A program made the translations under genes and the position numbers. Positions 44,467 to 53,008 of a stretch of DNA of 64,000 bases are shown piece after piece. Source of the DNA: Paenibacillus azoreducens (lineage in GTDB: Bacteria; Bacillota; Bacilli; Paenibacillales; Paenibacillaceae); contig NZ_AP025343.1 in the NCBI RefSeq assembly GCF_021654775.1, forward strand, positions 1,951,501 to 2,015,500, written 5' to 3'. The notes beneath the pieces are model-generated. The model searched no databases and was not told the DNA's origin. It worked only from the letters and a program-made list of their open reading frames with translations. Position 1 is the first letter of the stretch. Each line of letters begins with the position of its first letter.

Positions 44467-44532
44467 AACAACCTCAATGAAAGGCGGTAACGCCTATCTC
44501 ATTGAAGATGTAAATTCTAATTGGAGGTTGTT
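44467..44532 (+). promoter_or_regulatory. Structured leader able to sequester the ribosome site
   Basis: AACAACCTC (44467-44475) is the exact complement of GAGGTTGTT (44524-44532), which contains the Shine-Dalgarno core and ends right at ATG 44533. Between them AATGA/TCATT and AGGCG/CGCCT form a second stem capped by a GTAA tetraloop (GNRA type). The shape is that of a translational switch. Confidence 0.72.
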
Positions 44533-45408
44533 ATGGACAGAAAAGAAATCATAAAGACGTTAGGCGATCATTTTGGAGTAAAGCCTAAGTATATGGGGGT
44601 TCCGAGCTTCATTTATCAGATTGAGACTGATACGGAGATTTACTCGATTGACAGAGCGGGCAAGATCACGACTTCGAATGGCAAGGAGGTTGATCTCGAC
44701 AGCGTATTAACTGGACAGGTTGCTGCCATACAAGACGAACCGCTCGAACCCACTGCACCAGTTGAACTGGTTGTTCAAGTTAATTCAGGCGATCCAGTCA
44801 ATTCGACAATAAGCTCAAACGCCCTACTTGAAGTAGCAGTGCCGCTGGAAGGTCACACAGGGATAACACTTAGAAATTTGATTAATTTGCTTTACAGCAA
44901 ACAAGTACTTGTAAAAAGATCACTTGGAATTGAATCGAATATTATCGAAGAAAGTTTTGCCAAAGCAATCAATGAAGCTAATGTCGATACACTGGAAAGT
45001 TTCAAGACAACGATATCAGAAATTGGTAAACAATACTGCCCAGGCATCACGTTCAGTTTTGATAGCAGTACGATCATCTTTAAGTTTTTCCAAGCAGAAC
45101 GCAGTCCTGAAGAGATACATGCCTACACGCAGCTTGTCGGACTGTTAAACCAGACTGCGATGAAGTTAAAGTATACATCGCCCAAAGGCAAGGACACCGA
45201 CAACGATAAGTTTACCTTCAGACTTTTCTTGATCCGGCTCGGTATGGTGGGAGAGGAGTATAAAACAACCCGCAAAATATTGTTGGCGAAGCTTGATGGT
45301 AACTCTGCATTCAGGGATGGCAAAAAGCCAGAGAAGGTTTCGACTGATGTATTAGAGGTTAACGAAACTGATGCTAAAGACATGATTTCAAGTACCAGGA
45401 AGGGATAA
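44533..45408 (+). CDS. Amidoligase-associated / virulence-related-type protein
   Basis: ATG 44533 follows GGAGG (291 residues). The N-terminus (MDRKEIIKTLGDHFGVKPKY, FIYQIET) matches a family annotated as virulence-related protein in Firmicute integrative elements. The C-terminus (about 226-263) repeats the module found at the end of the amidoligase at 17614: by hand, 21 of 38 positions are identical, including FR, RLG, EKT-like and GNSA. Its translation is probably controlled by the leader at 44467. Role unknown, likely tied to the amidoligase. Confidence 0.78.
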   Translation: MDRKEIIKTLGDHFGVKPKYMGVPSFIYQIETDTEIYSIDRAGKITTSNGKEVDLDSVLTGQVAAIQDEPLEPTAPVELVVQVNSGDPVNSTISSNALLEVAVPLEGHTGITLRNLINLLYSKQVLVKRSLGIESNIIEESFAKAINEANVDTLESFKTTISEIGKQYCPGITFSFDSSTIIFKFFQAERSPEEIHAYTQLVGLLNQTAMKLKYTSPKGKDTDNDKFTFRLFLIRLGMVGEEYKTTRKILLAKLDGNSAFRDGKKPEKVSTDVLEVNETDAKDMISSTRKG

Positions 45409-45525
45409 TACACCATCTGTCGAATATTGCATCAAGAAATTCGTCTGGTAGGGTATTTTGTTCCAAAAATGAATCTTAAGTTGATGTGCTACATAGTTAG
45501 GCTGCCCACTGTCTGATAGCAAATG

Positions 45526-45564
45526 AATCAACCCTGTCAAAGTCGAATGACAGGGTTGATTTTT
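45526..45564. terminator. Bidirectional terminator
   Basis: AATCAACCCTGTCA and its exact complement form a 14-bp stem followed by TTT; separates the plus gene ending at 45408 from the minus gene ending at 45573. Confidence 0.9.
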
Positions 45565-45572
45565 GCGAATTA

Positions 45573-47738
45573 TTAACTGACAGGCTTCCGTTTTCGTTTG
45601 ACTTTGTCTGCCTTTAGTTCTTCAACAACCTCAGAGATTGATAAATCATATTTCTTGATGGCGAAATCGACCACCAACATCAATTCCTCGTAAGTCCACA
45701 TTACGACTTTCTTTTTGTACCTTCCGGCAAGATCCTGCAACACGGCTACAAAACCCTGTTCAAGTTCCCCTGCTACCACTATTCCTAAAACATTGACAGT
45801 AGTGTCCTTACATTTATAAACAAACTGTTGAAGCATCTCATAAGCTTTTGTGTCTGTTGGTTTTATCGGTTTCTTCTCGTAACTCTTGGCTATCCCTACA
45901 AATACCGCATCGTCCATACCAAGCATCTGGATTGTAAAGCTGATATCACCGTATTCTTGTCCATGATGCGGATGTAATTTATGATCAGTAAACGTTACAA
46001 AAGGTTTCATTATGCAGCGGACGCTTTTTTCATGCTGACAGGCTTGGCAGGCATCTACACTATGTTTAGAACATTTCTCTCTAAGTAAGCTCAACACTTC
46101 AGCAAGTTCTTCGCGGCGTTTAGGGGTAATTCTCCGATCCCAAACGGGCTTAAATTGTTGTAGTTCTCTCACTTTGAACATGACTTTCGAAGAGACTCTA
46201 GATGAATAGTGAACGACATTGTTTTGAAGATAGAAGGATTCTTCCTCATGAGAAAATCCCTCATCAGGAAAGTACTTGCTTATGATCTTTTCGGTAAGTT
46301 CGACTATAGTTGATTTAGGATTAATTACGACTCCATCATACCAGGAGTCTATTCTGACCTTATGATCCATTAAGCAGCGAACGTTATCCTGTTGAAGTTC
46401 GGTGTAACAGAATGAACATATGACCTTTGGAGCCTGTCCTCTTTTTACGGAAACCGTTAACAAGTCGGTGTTTCCGCAGTGATTACAGGTGATATCTGTA
46501 TAATGGTCGCAACTATCGCAGTAAGGATAGAAGTGGGTAATGGTATGCTTCTTCAGTGAACCTACAATTTTATCAACATTTAAGTCGTGGAGCTTGAAGC
46601 TATCAATCTTTTTTACCTTACAGGTGACAACTGCCTTAATGACTTCCAAAATAACTTTTTTCTCGTCATTTGTAGTTGTGAAGGCAACAAGATCGGGATC
46701 TTCATCAAGTCCAAATGATTCGAACTTATCATCGATTTCGCCATTTTCCTGTATAGAGTTAATGTAATTCATGATCTGTCCGATTCGCCAAATCCCCCAA
46801 CGTCTCATTTCAGAGGCTTTAAGCTGACGGGTAAGATAAATCTTGCCTTTGTCATTGTTGACCCCAAGAGTTGAGAAGAAGTCTCCGTCCTCGTCGATTG
46901 CTTCTTGATAAACTGAACTTGGCGAGTCGTACCCATCGAATTCAGTAAGTTGACCAACCTTATTACCAAGATCACTGTCAGCCAAAGTAACTTTGCTTGG
47001 CTTACCCGATTCGGGGTCAGGATTGCTCAAAGTGGTTCTTTTCATTGACTCTTTGCTAAACACACTGTCGACAATCTTTTTGGTGATGTTTACAGGTGAA
47101 ACAAAGCAATCAAAGGCTCTTTCAAGAGTTTTGGATATTGTTCCAACTAATGACTCAGTAGGTATACTAATGCTCACAAAGCGTTGGTCAAAGTTGATCC
47201 ATAAGAAACCGAACTTCAATTCGTAAATAAAATCGGACTGTTCGGTTTCAGGATTGATGTAATTATATCTCTCTTGATATTGTAACGAGATTTCTACCGT
47301 TTCGTGATTGACAACGGTTTGGTCAATAGCAAGTAGCCCAAATATGGTGTCATTGGGGTAAGTGATTGGCTTGAGCAACTCATTCATTTTGGACACACCA
47401 GTATTATTCTTGTGATCTGCAATGAATGAGGATGAACTCAGTTGAGGGTTATGCGGACGCAGCATAAACAGCCGAAAATTGGGTCTGCGGCTGTATCTAT
47501 TATCTTCAAAACAGGTTTCGATATCAGATTCAGTTATCTCTGGTGAGATAGCCACAATCTCCACTAGTTTTTGCTTGTCAAGTCGCTCCAAAGCCACTTT
47601 TAAATCTCGTTTAACTTCACGTTTGACAACTACACGATAACGATTGATTAAATCCTGTTCGTCTACCTTTGAATATAACAGGTGACGTATAACTCCGTTC
47701 TGAACATGAAGTAATTTATCTGCGTGTTTTTCCGACAT
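45573..47738 (-). CDS. Large zinc-ribbon protein, possible defence nuclease
   Basis: The 721-residue protein starts on the minus strand after a GAGGGGGG site. The N-terminal 400 residues are mixed and unrecognised. The centre (about 420-470) holds CDSCDHYTDITCNHCGN and CSFC, a zinc ribbon; a further CxxC (CQACQHEKSVRC) lies near 595. The C-terminal 110 residues (EYGDISFTI, GIAKSYEKK, WTYEELM) have the strand order and charged residues of a restriction-endonuclease-like fold, but the D and E/x-K spacing is not decisive. It is divergent from the type I system 240 bases away, which suggests defence. Confidence 0.72.
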   Translation of the reverse strand: MSEKHADKLLHVQNGVIRHLLYSKVDEQDLINRYRVVVKREVKRDLKVALERLDKQKLVEIVAISPEITESDIETCFEDNRYSRRPNFRLFMLRPHNPQLSSSSFIADHKNNTGVSKMNELLKPITYPNDTIFGLLAIDQTVVNHETVEISLQYQERYNYINPETEQSDFIYELKFGFLWINFDQRFVSISIPTESLVGTISKTLERAFDCFVSPVNITKKIVDSVFSKESMKRTTLSNPDPESGKPSKVTLADSDLGNKVGQLTEFDGYDSPSSVYQEAIDEDGDFFSTLGVNNDKGKIYLTRQLKASEMRRWGIWRIGQIMNYINSIQENGEIDDKFESFGLDEDPDLVAFTTTNDEKKVILEVIKAVVTCKVKKIDSFKLHDLNVDKIVGSLKKHTITHFYPYCDSCDHYTDITCNHCGNTDLLTVSVKRGQAPKVICSFCYTELQQDNVRCLMDHKVRIDSWYDGVVINPKSTIVELTEKIISKYFPDEGFSHEEESFYLQNNVVHYSSRVSSKVMFKVRELQQFKPVWDRRITPKRREELAEVLSLLREKCSKHSVDACQACQHEKSVRCIMKPFVTFTDHKLHPHHGQEYGDISFTIQMLGMDDAVFVGIAKSYEKKPIKPTDTKAYEMLQQFVYKCKDTTVNVLGIVVAGELEQGFVAVLQDLAGRYKKKVVMWTYEELMLVVDFAIKKYDLSISEVVEELKADKVKRKRKPVS

Positions 47739-47978
47739 AATAACCCCCCTCTAAGAAACATTGAATATTAAGACTATTGTATCACATTTCCAGAATTGTG
47801 ATGAAGAATGTCGATTAGGAGGCATTGGTTCAGACACTACTGCATCTATTGCGAGAGCAATCCATTGAAAGAGAAGCTTAATAATTGGGGCTTTAGAAGG
47901 ATATCGGATGGGAATTGTAGAATATTGTAAGACTCCTGTGTATGAGTGGGGTAAAGAACACCTAAGGAGGTTTTACAT

Positions 47979-50732
47979 TTGTCCTATCAGTCGGAAGCCC
48001 AGCTTGAGAAAAATCTGATCGAGCAACTTGTTCGTCAAGGCTACGAACGAGTGACAATAAATGACTACGATTCGCTTTTAGGAAACTTTAAACAGCAACT
48101 GAATAAGTTCAATGAGAAGAAATTAAATGGTCAGCCGTTAACAGATGCAGAGTTCAGCCGATTCCTAACTCAGATTGATGGAAAAAGCAATTTTGACTCA
48201 GCAAAGATTCTTAGGGATAAACAAGTGTTCCAGCGTGATGACGGAACAGAGGTCTATCTTGAGTTGATGAATACCCGTGATTGGTGTAAGAACATTTTTC
48301 AGGTCACCAATCAGACAACAGTCGAAGGGACGTATAAAAACCGTTATGATGTAACAATCTTCATTAACGGCTTACCCGTAGTACAGATCGAGTTAAAGCG
48401 CCGCGGCTTAGATTTTAAAGAGGCGTTCAATCAGATTCAACGGTATCGAAAACACTCCTTCAGGGGGTTATATCGTTATCTGCAGATGTTTGTTGTCAGC
48501 AATGGGGTTGATACGAAATATTTTGCAAACTCCGATGGTGACATCTTGTATTCACATACCTTTTTCTGGTCGGATGCAGAAAATAATCGGATCACCAATC
48601 TGAGCGATTTCACTTCCAACTTCCTAGAAAAGTGCCATATGGCGAAGATGATCGCCCGATACATGGTATTGAATGAAACCGAGAAGTTGTTAATGGTCAT
48701 GCGACCGTATCAGGTCTATGCAGTTGAGGCACTTATTAAGCGTGCCTTGGAAACTAAGAACAACGGTTATATCTGGCACACAACTGGTAGCGGAAAGACA
48801 TTAACCTCATTTAAGTCGAGTCAAATCCTTGCGAACGAACCGCATATAAAGAAGGTCTTCTTCCTTGTTGACCGTAAGGATTTGGATAGTCAGACATTAG
48901 CTGAATTCAACAAGTTTGAACCGGATTCGGTGGACATGACGGATGATACGGATAAACTTGTGGCACAAATTTCGGACTTAACGAAGCCGTTGATCGTTAC
49001 TACAATTCAAAAGATGGCGAACGCTATAAAAAATCCTCGATATGAGGAGATCATGAAGCCGTATCAACAGGAGCGTGTTGTCTTCATTATTGATGAGTGT
49101 CATCGTAGCCAGTTTGGTAAGATGAAAAGACTCGTTGACAATCATTTTAAAGAGGCACAGTACTTTGGTTTCACGGGAACACCTTTGTTCGAGGAAAACA
49201 AAAGCCAAGACGGTCGGGTAACCGCCGATATTTTTGAGAAATGTCTACATACGTATCTGATTAAAGATGCGATCCATGATGGCAATGTCTTGGGGTTTTC
49301 GGTGGATTACATCCAAACGGTTGATGTTTCAATTAACGAAAAGGATCAGACCCGCGTAAAAGGAATTCTGACTGATGAAGTCTGGATGCATGATGATCGA
49401 ATCCGTTTGATCGCTGAGAACATCATAAACCATCATGATCGGAAGTCACGCAGTAAGGGGTATACAGGACTATTCACTGTGGATAGCATCCCGATGCTGG
49501 TTAAGTACTACGACACCTTCAAGTCCATGTCACATAACTTGAAGATTGCCGGCATTTTCACCTATGGACAGAATGAGGACAGTGAAGGCGATGGACAAGA
49601 CGAGCATTCTCGGGATAGCCTTGAACGTATCATCAAGGACTACAATGCTATGTTTGGAACCAACTTCTCAACAGATAAGTACCAAGGATATTTTGCCGAT
49701 GTTTCTCGTAAAGTCAAGACTGCTCAGATCGATATCTTACTGGTAGTCAACATCTTTTTGACAGGATTCGACAGCAAAACTTTGAATATCCTCTACATGG
49801 ATCGCTTCTTAAAATATCATAATTTGATTCAAGCCTTCTCTCGCACCAATCGGACGGAGAAAGCGACCAAACCTTACGGGAATATTGTATGCTTCCGCAA
49901 TCTCAAGGAAGATACGGACGAGGCAATCAAGTTGTTCTCAAAGACAGATAGCGTCGATGATGTCCTGATGAAGAGTTACGAAGAATACCTTCAAATGTTC
50001 AGGGCAGCTCTGGTAAAAGTCAAAGCTCTCGCCGCTACGCCAGCGGAAGTAGATGCTTTGGAGCGGGAGGAAGAAAAACAAGAGTTTGTCATTAGCTTCC
50101 GTGAGCTTACCAAATATCTGACTCGTCTCCAAACTTTTACCGAGTTTGAATTCGACTCGGCTCGATTGGGTATTTCTGAACAGGAGTACCAGGATTACAA
50201 GAGCAAGTATCTCCGTATTTATGACGAAGTTAAGCGCGGCGGGGGTAAAGAATCGATCTTGGCGAACGTTGACTTCCTAATCGAGCTGATGCATACCGAT
50301 CGGATTAATGTAAGCTATATCATGAATCTGATCCGGAACATCGATTTCGATAATGAAGAGCAGCGGGACAAGTCGGTAAAAGATATTGAAGATGAGATCA
50401 ATCGGGCTGATAACGAGCAGCTACGACTCAAAGCGAATTTGCTGAAGGACTTCTTGCGAAAAGTAGTACCAACGTTAACCAATGCAGATTCGGTAGACGA
50501 TAACTACAATGCCTTCGAACAAGAAGAACGTATGAAGGAAATTGAAGCATTCGCCAGTGAAGTGGGGTTATCGGCTGAAGTAATACAAGGCTTTGTACAG
50601 GAATATGAGTACGGCGGACTGGTCAACCAGCAAGAGATCAGTGATGCTGTTAAGTTGCCATTCCTCAAAAAACGAGCAATGATTCAACGGATTATCGAGT
50701 TCATCTCAGAGCACACCAAACGTTTTTCATAG
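47979..50732 (+). CDS. hsdR: Type I restriction enzyme R subunit (HsdR)
   Basis: AAGGAGG precedes a TTG start at 47979. In 917 residues, D124 (NRYDVTIF) and E138-x-K140 (QIELK) form the nuclease centre, GSGKT near residue 270 is Walker A, DECH near 372 is the DEAD-type box and FTGTP is motif III of the translocase. HsdR cuts DNA at a distance after ATP-driven translocation when the target is unmethylated. It leads the order R - small S-like - M - S. A terminator and two palindromes follow before the next gene. Confidence 0.95.
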   Translation: MSYQSEAQLEKNLIEQLVRQGYERVTINDYDSLLGNFKQQLNKFNEKKLNGQPLTDAEFSRFLTQIDGKSNFDSAKILRDKQVFQRDDGTEVYLELMNTRDWCKNIFQVTNQTTVEGTYKNRYDVTIFINGLPVVQIELKRRGLDFKEAFNQIQRYRKHSFRGLYRYLQMFVVSNGVDTKYFANSDGDILYSHTFFWSDAENNRITNLSDFTSNFLEKCHMAKMIARYMVLNETEKLLMVMRPYQVYAVEALIKRALETKNNGYIWHTTGSGKTLTSFKSSQILANEPHIKKVFFLVDRKDLDSQTLAEFNKFEPDSVDMTDDTDKLVAQISDLTKPLIVTTIQKMANAIKNPRYEEIMKPYQQERVVFIIDECHRSQFGKMKRLVDNHFKEAQYFGFTGTPLFEENKSQDGRVTADIFEKCLHTYLIKDAIHDGNVLGFSVDYIQTVDVSINEKDQTRVKGILTDEVWMHDDRIRLIAENIINHHDRKSRSKGYTGLFTVDSIPMLVKYYDTFKSMSHNLKIAGIFTYGQNEDSEGDGQDEHSRDSLERIIKDYNAMFGTNFSTDKYQGYFADVSRKVKTAQIDILLVVNIFLTGFDSKTLNILYMDRFLKYHNLIQAFSRTNRTEKATKPYGNIVCFRNLKEDTDEAIKLFSKTDSVDDVLMKSYEEYLQMFRAALVKVKALAATPAEVDALEREEEKQEFVISFRELTKYLTRLQTFTEFEFDSARLGISEQEYQDYKSKYLRIYDEVKRGGGKESILANVDFLIELMHTDRINVSYIMNLIRNIDFDNEEQRDKSVKDIEDEINRADNEQLRLKANLLKDFLRKVVPTLTNADSVDDNYNAFEQEERMKEIEAFASEVGLSAEVIQGFVQEYEYGGLVNQQEISDAVKLPFLKKRAMIQRIIEFISEHTKRFS

Positions 50733-50752
50733 TGCTATTTATAAAAATAGCA
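50733..50752. repeat. 20-bp palindromic element, copy 1
   Basis: TGCTATTT, 4 bp, AAATAGCA; perfect 8-bp arms. It starts at the base after the hsdR stop. A second copy with a different 4-bp centre is at 50807-50826. Confidence 0.6.
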
Positions 50753-50781
50753 GAAAAGGACTTGCCTTTTCTGCTGTTTTT
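50749..50781 (+). terminator. Rho-independent terminator after hsdR
   Basis: AGCAGAAAAGG and CCTTTTCTGCT form an 11-bp stem, followed by GTTTTTT. Confidence 0.85.
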
Positions 50782-50806
50782 TATTATATTGAAGTTGTTG
50801 GTTTAA

Positions 50807-50826
50807 TGCTATTTTAATAAATAGCA
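50807..50826. repeat. 20-bp palindromic element, copy 2
   Basis: TGCTATTT, 4 bp, AAATAGCA, 74 bp from copy 1 and immediately before the GGGGAGGG site of the S-like gene. Confidence 0.6.
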
Positions 50827-50842
50827 AAAGGGGAGGGTTGGT

Positions 50843-51445
50843 TTGAATTTAGAACAATGTGCATCGGTGGTGCAAGGGGCATTTTTATCCCGTATACAGA
50901 CGTCACCTTCATTGGAGGCAGTAAAGCTTCCGGTCTACACGATGAAAGAAATGAACGAGTGGTTAAGTCCTGATCCCACATCGGTAGAGAATCAGCAAGA
51001 TGCTTCTGATGTTCATGTAGATCAAGGGCGTTTGGTATCTTTACCACTCGCCAAAGAGGGTTTAGTCCTAATAAGCTTGACTGGACAACGAGCAGTAGCA
51101 TTGCAGCAGGAGCATGCTGGAAAGTTGATCCCTTCTAACTTTGCCATCATTGAGCCTACAGGTGAATTGCATCCTGACTATCTGGAGTGGTATATCAATG
51201 AACATCCAGATTGTCGCAAACAATTGAAGATCGCAACGCAAGGTTCCAGTATAGCAGCTTTGTCGATTCAAATGCTTAGGACTTTGGAAATTTTTTTGCC
51301 ACCTATGGACGATCAAGTGAAGATTGGTAGCGTCCATAGATTATTACATCGAAAAAATCGACTACTTCAGGAGAGAATCGTATGGGAACAGCAATATATC
51401 AAACAGTTATTGATGGGGTATCTAAAGGGGGAGGTAAACAGATGA
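50843..51445 (+). CDS. Half-size HsdS-like specificity protein
   Basis: GGGGAGGG precedes TTG 50843. The 200-residue product resembles one target-recognition domain plus one conserved helix of HsdS: a strand-rich N-terminal region, ATQGSSIAALSIQML, then LPPMDDQVKIGSV and a long coiled helix. Normal S subunits have two such halves; a single half can work as a dimer. The final bases overlap hsdM by four (ATGA), so the two are coupled. Confidence 0.72.
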   Translation: MNLEQCASVVQGAFLSRIQTSPSLEAVKLPVYTMKEMNEWLSPDPTSVENQQDASDVHVDQGRLVSLPLAKEGLVLISLTGQRAVALQQEHAGKLIPSNFAIIEPTGELHPDYLEWYINEHPDCRKQLKIATQGSSIAALSIQMLRTLEIFLPPMDDQVKIGSVHRLLHRKNRLLQERIVWEQQYIKQLLMGYLKGEVNR

Positions 51446-53007
51446 CAACGACCGAGTTACAACGTCATCAACAAGCCGAGTTACATAAGAAGCTTTGGGA
51501 CATGGCAAATGACCTACGCGGTCAACTCGAAGCTTACGAGTTTAAAAACTATATACTTGGTTTAATCTTTTACCGTTATTTGTCTGACAAAACAGAGGAT
51601 CGGGTTAATAGTCTTCTTAAGGAAGACAATATTTCTTACAGAGATGCTTGGAAGGATCAAGCTTATCGGGATGCTTTAAAAGATCAGCTCATTCAGGAAA
51701 TTGGCTACGTCATTGAACCAGACTACCTTTTTTCGAGCATGATTGAGGAGATTGGTAAAGGAGAGCAAGGCAAATTCGATATTGAAATGCTACATAAAGC
51801 GGTCACCGCAGTAACAGAATCAACCCTTGGAGCGACGAGTCAGGATGACTTCCAAAATTTATTTGATGACATGGATTTGAATTCCTCCAAACTAGGGCGT
51901 GATGTAAAGTCTCGCTCCAAGCTAATCGCAAAGGTCATGGTCAATATTAATGATATCCCCTTCTTACATGATGATGTGGACATTGACGTTCTGGGCGACG
52001 CTTATGAGTATTTGATCGGACAGTTTGCTGCCAATGCGGGGAAAAAAGCTGGTGAGTTCTATACTCCACCACAAGTTTCCAAAATCATTGCTAAGATAGT
52101 TACGCTGGGTAAGAATGACTTAAGAAATGTCTATGACCCGACTTGCGGTTCAGGATCGTTGCTCTTGAGGGTCGCCAAGGAAGCGAGAGTCAGAAAGTTT
52201 TACGGGCAAGAGAAAACCTCAACTACTTATAACTTGGCTCGTATGAACATGCTCCTGCATGATGTGTCTTATCATAACTTCGATATTCAAAATGCCGATA
52301 GTTTGGATGAGCCGCGGCATCTAGATATGCGTTTTGAAGCCGTAGTAGCAAATCCTCCATACTCAGCAAAATGGAGTTCTGATGAAAAGTTCCTGCAAGA
52401 TGAGCGGTTTAGTGCCTACGGAAAACTAGCTCCCTCATCCAAAGCCGATTTCGCTTTTGTTCAACATATGATTCATCATCTTGATGATAACGGAACAATG
52501 GCAGTTGTCCTTCCTCATGGGGTATTGTTCCGCGGTGCGGCAGAAGGAGTAATTCGTAAATACCTGATCGAAGAAAAAAACTACTTGGATGCGGTGATCG
52601 GCTTACCAGCAAACATTTTCTTTGGGACAACGATTCCAACGTGCATTCTTGTGTTCAAAAAGTGTCGAGAAGCGAATGATAACATTCTGTTTATTGATGC
52701 TTCCAATGATTTTGAGAAAGGTAAGAACCAAAATCGTCTTCGTGATGAAAATGTGGAGAAGATCGTTGAAACATATACGACTCGGCAAACTATCGAGAAG
52801 TATTCATATGCCGCTAGTATTGATGAAGTCAAAGAGAATGACTATAACTTGAATATTCCACGTTATGTTGATACTTTTGAGGAGGAAGAACTAGTCGATT
52901 TGAACAATGTACAAGCAAGAATTAAAGAGATTGATTCAGAGATACTACAAATTGATAAAGAATTAGAAACGTTTTTCAGAGAACTTGGAATACGGGAAGG
53001 TAACTAA
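51442..53007 (+). CDS. hsdM: Type I DNA methyltransferase M subunit (HsdM)
   Basis: GGGGGAGG sets ATG 51442 over the longer frame at 51382 (521 residues). DPTCGSGSLLL near residue 232 is the AdoMet-binding motif and NPPY near 303 the catalytic motif of N6-adenine methylases. The N-terminal helical domain (LWDMANDLRGQLEAYEFKNY) is typical of HsdM. It methylates the target defined by the S subunit and forms the core of the restriction complex. The stop is 1 base from the hsdS start. Confidence 0.96.
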   Translation: MTTTELQRHQQAELHKKLWDMANDLRGQLEAYEFKNYILGLIFYRYLSDKTEDRVNSLLKEDNISYRDAWKDQAYRDALKDQLIQEIGYVIEPDYLFSSMIEEIGKGEQGKFDIEMLHKAVTAVTESTLGATSQDDFQNLFDDMDLNSSKLGRDVKSRSKLIAKVMVNINDIPFLHDDVDIDVLGDAYEYLIGQFAANAGKKAGEFYTPPQVSKIIAKIVTLGKNDLRNVYDPTCGSGSLLLRVAKEARVRKFYGQEKTSTTYNLARMNMLLHDVSYHNFDIQNADSLDEPRHLDMRFEAVVANPPYSAKWSSDEKFLQDERFSAYGKLAPSSKADFAFVQHMIHHLDDNGTMAVVLPHGVLFRGAAEGVIRKYLIEEKNYLDAVIGLPANIFFGTTIPTCILVFKKCREANDNILFIDASNDFEKGKNQNRLRDENVEKIVETYTTRQTIEKYSYAASIDEVKENDYNLNIPRYVDTFEEEELVDLNNVQARIKEIDSEILQIDKELETFFRELGIREGN

Positions 53008-53008
53008 T

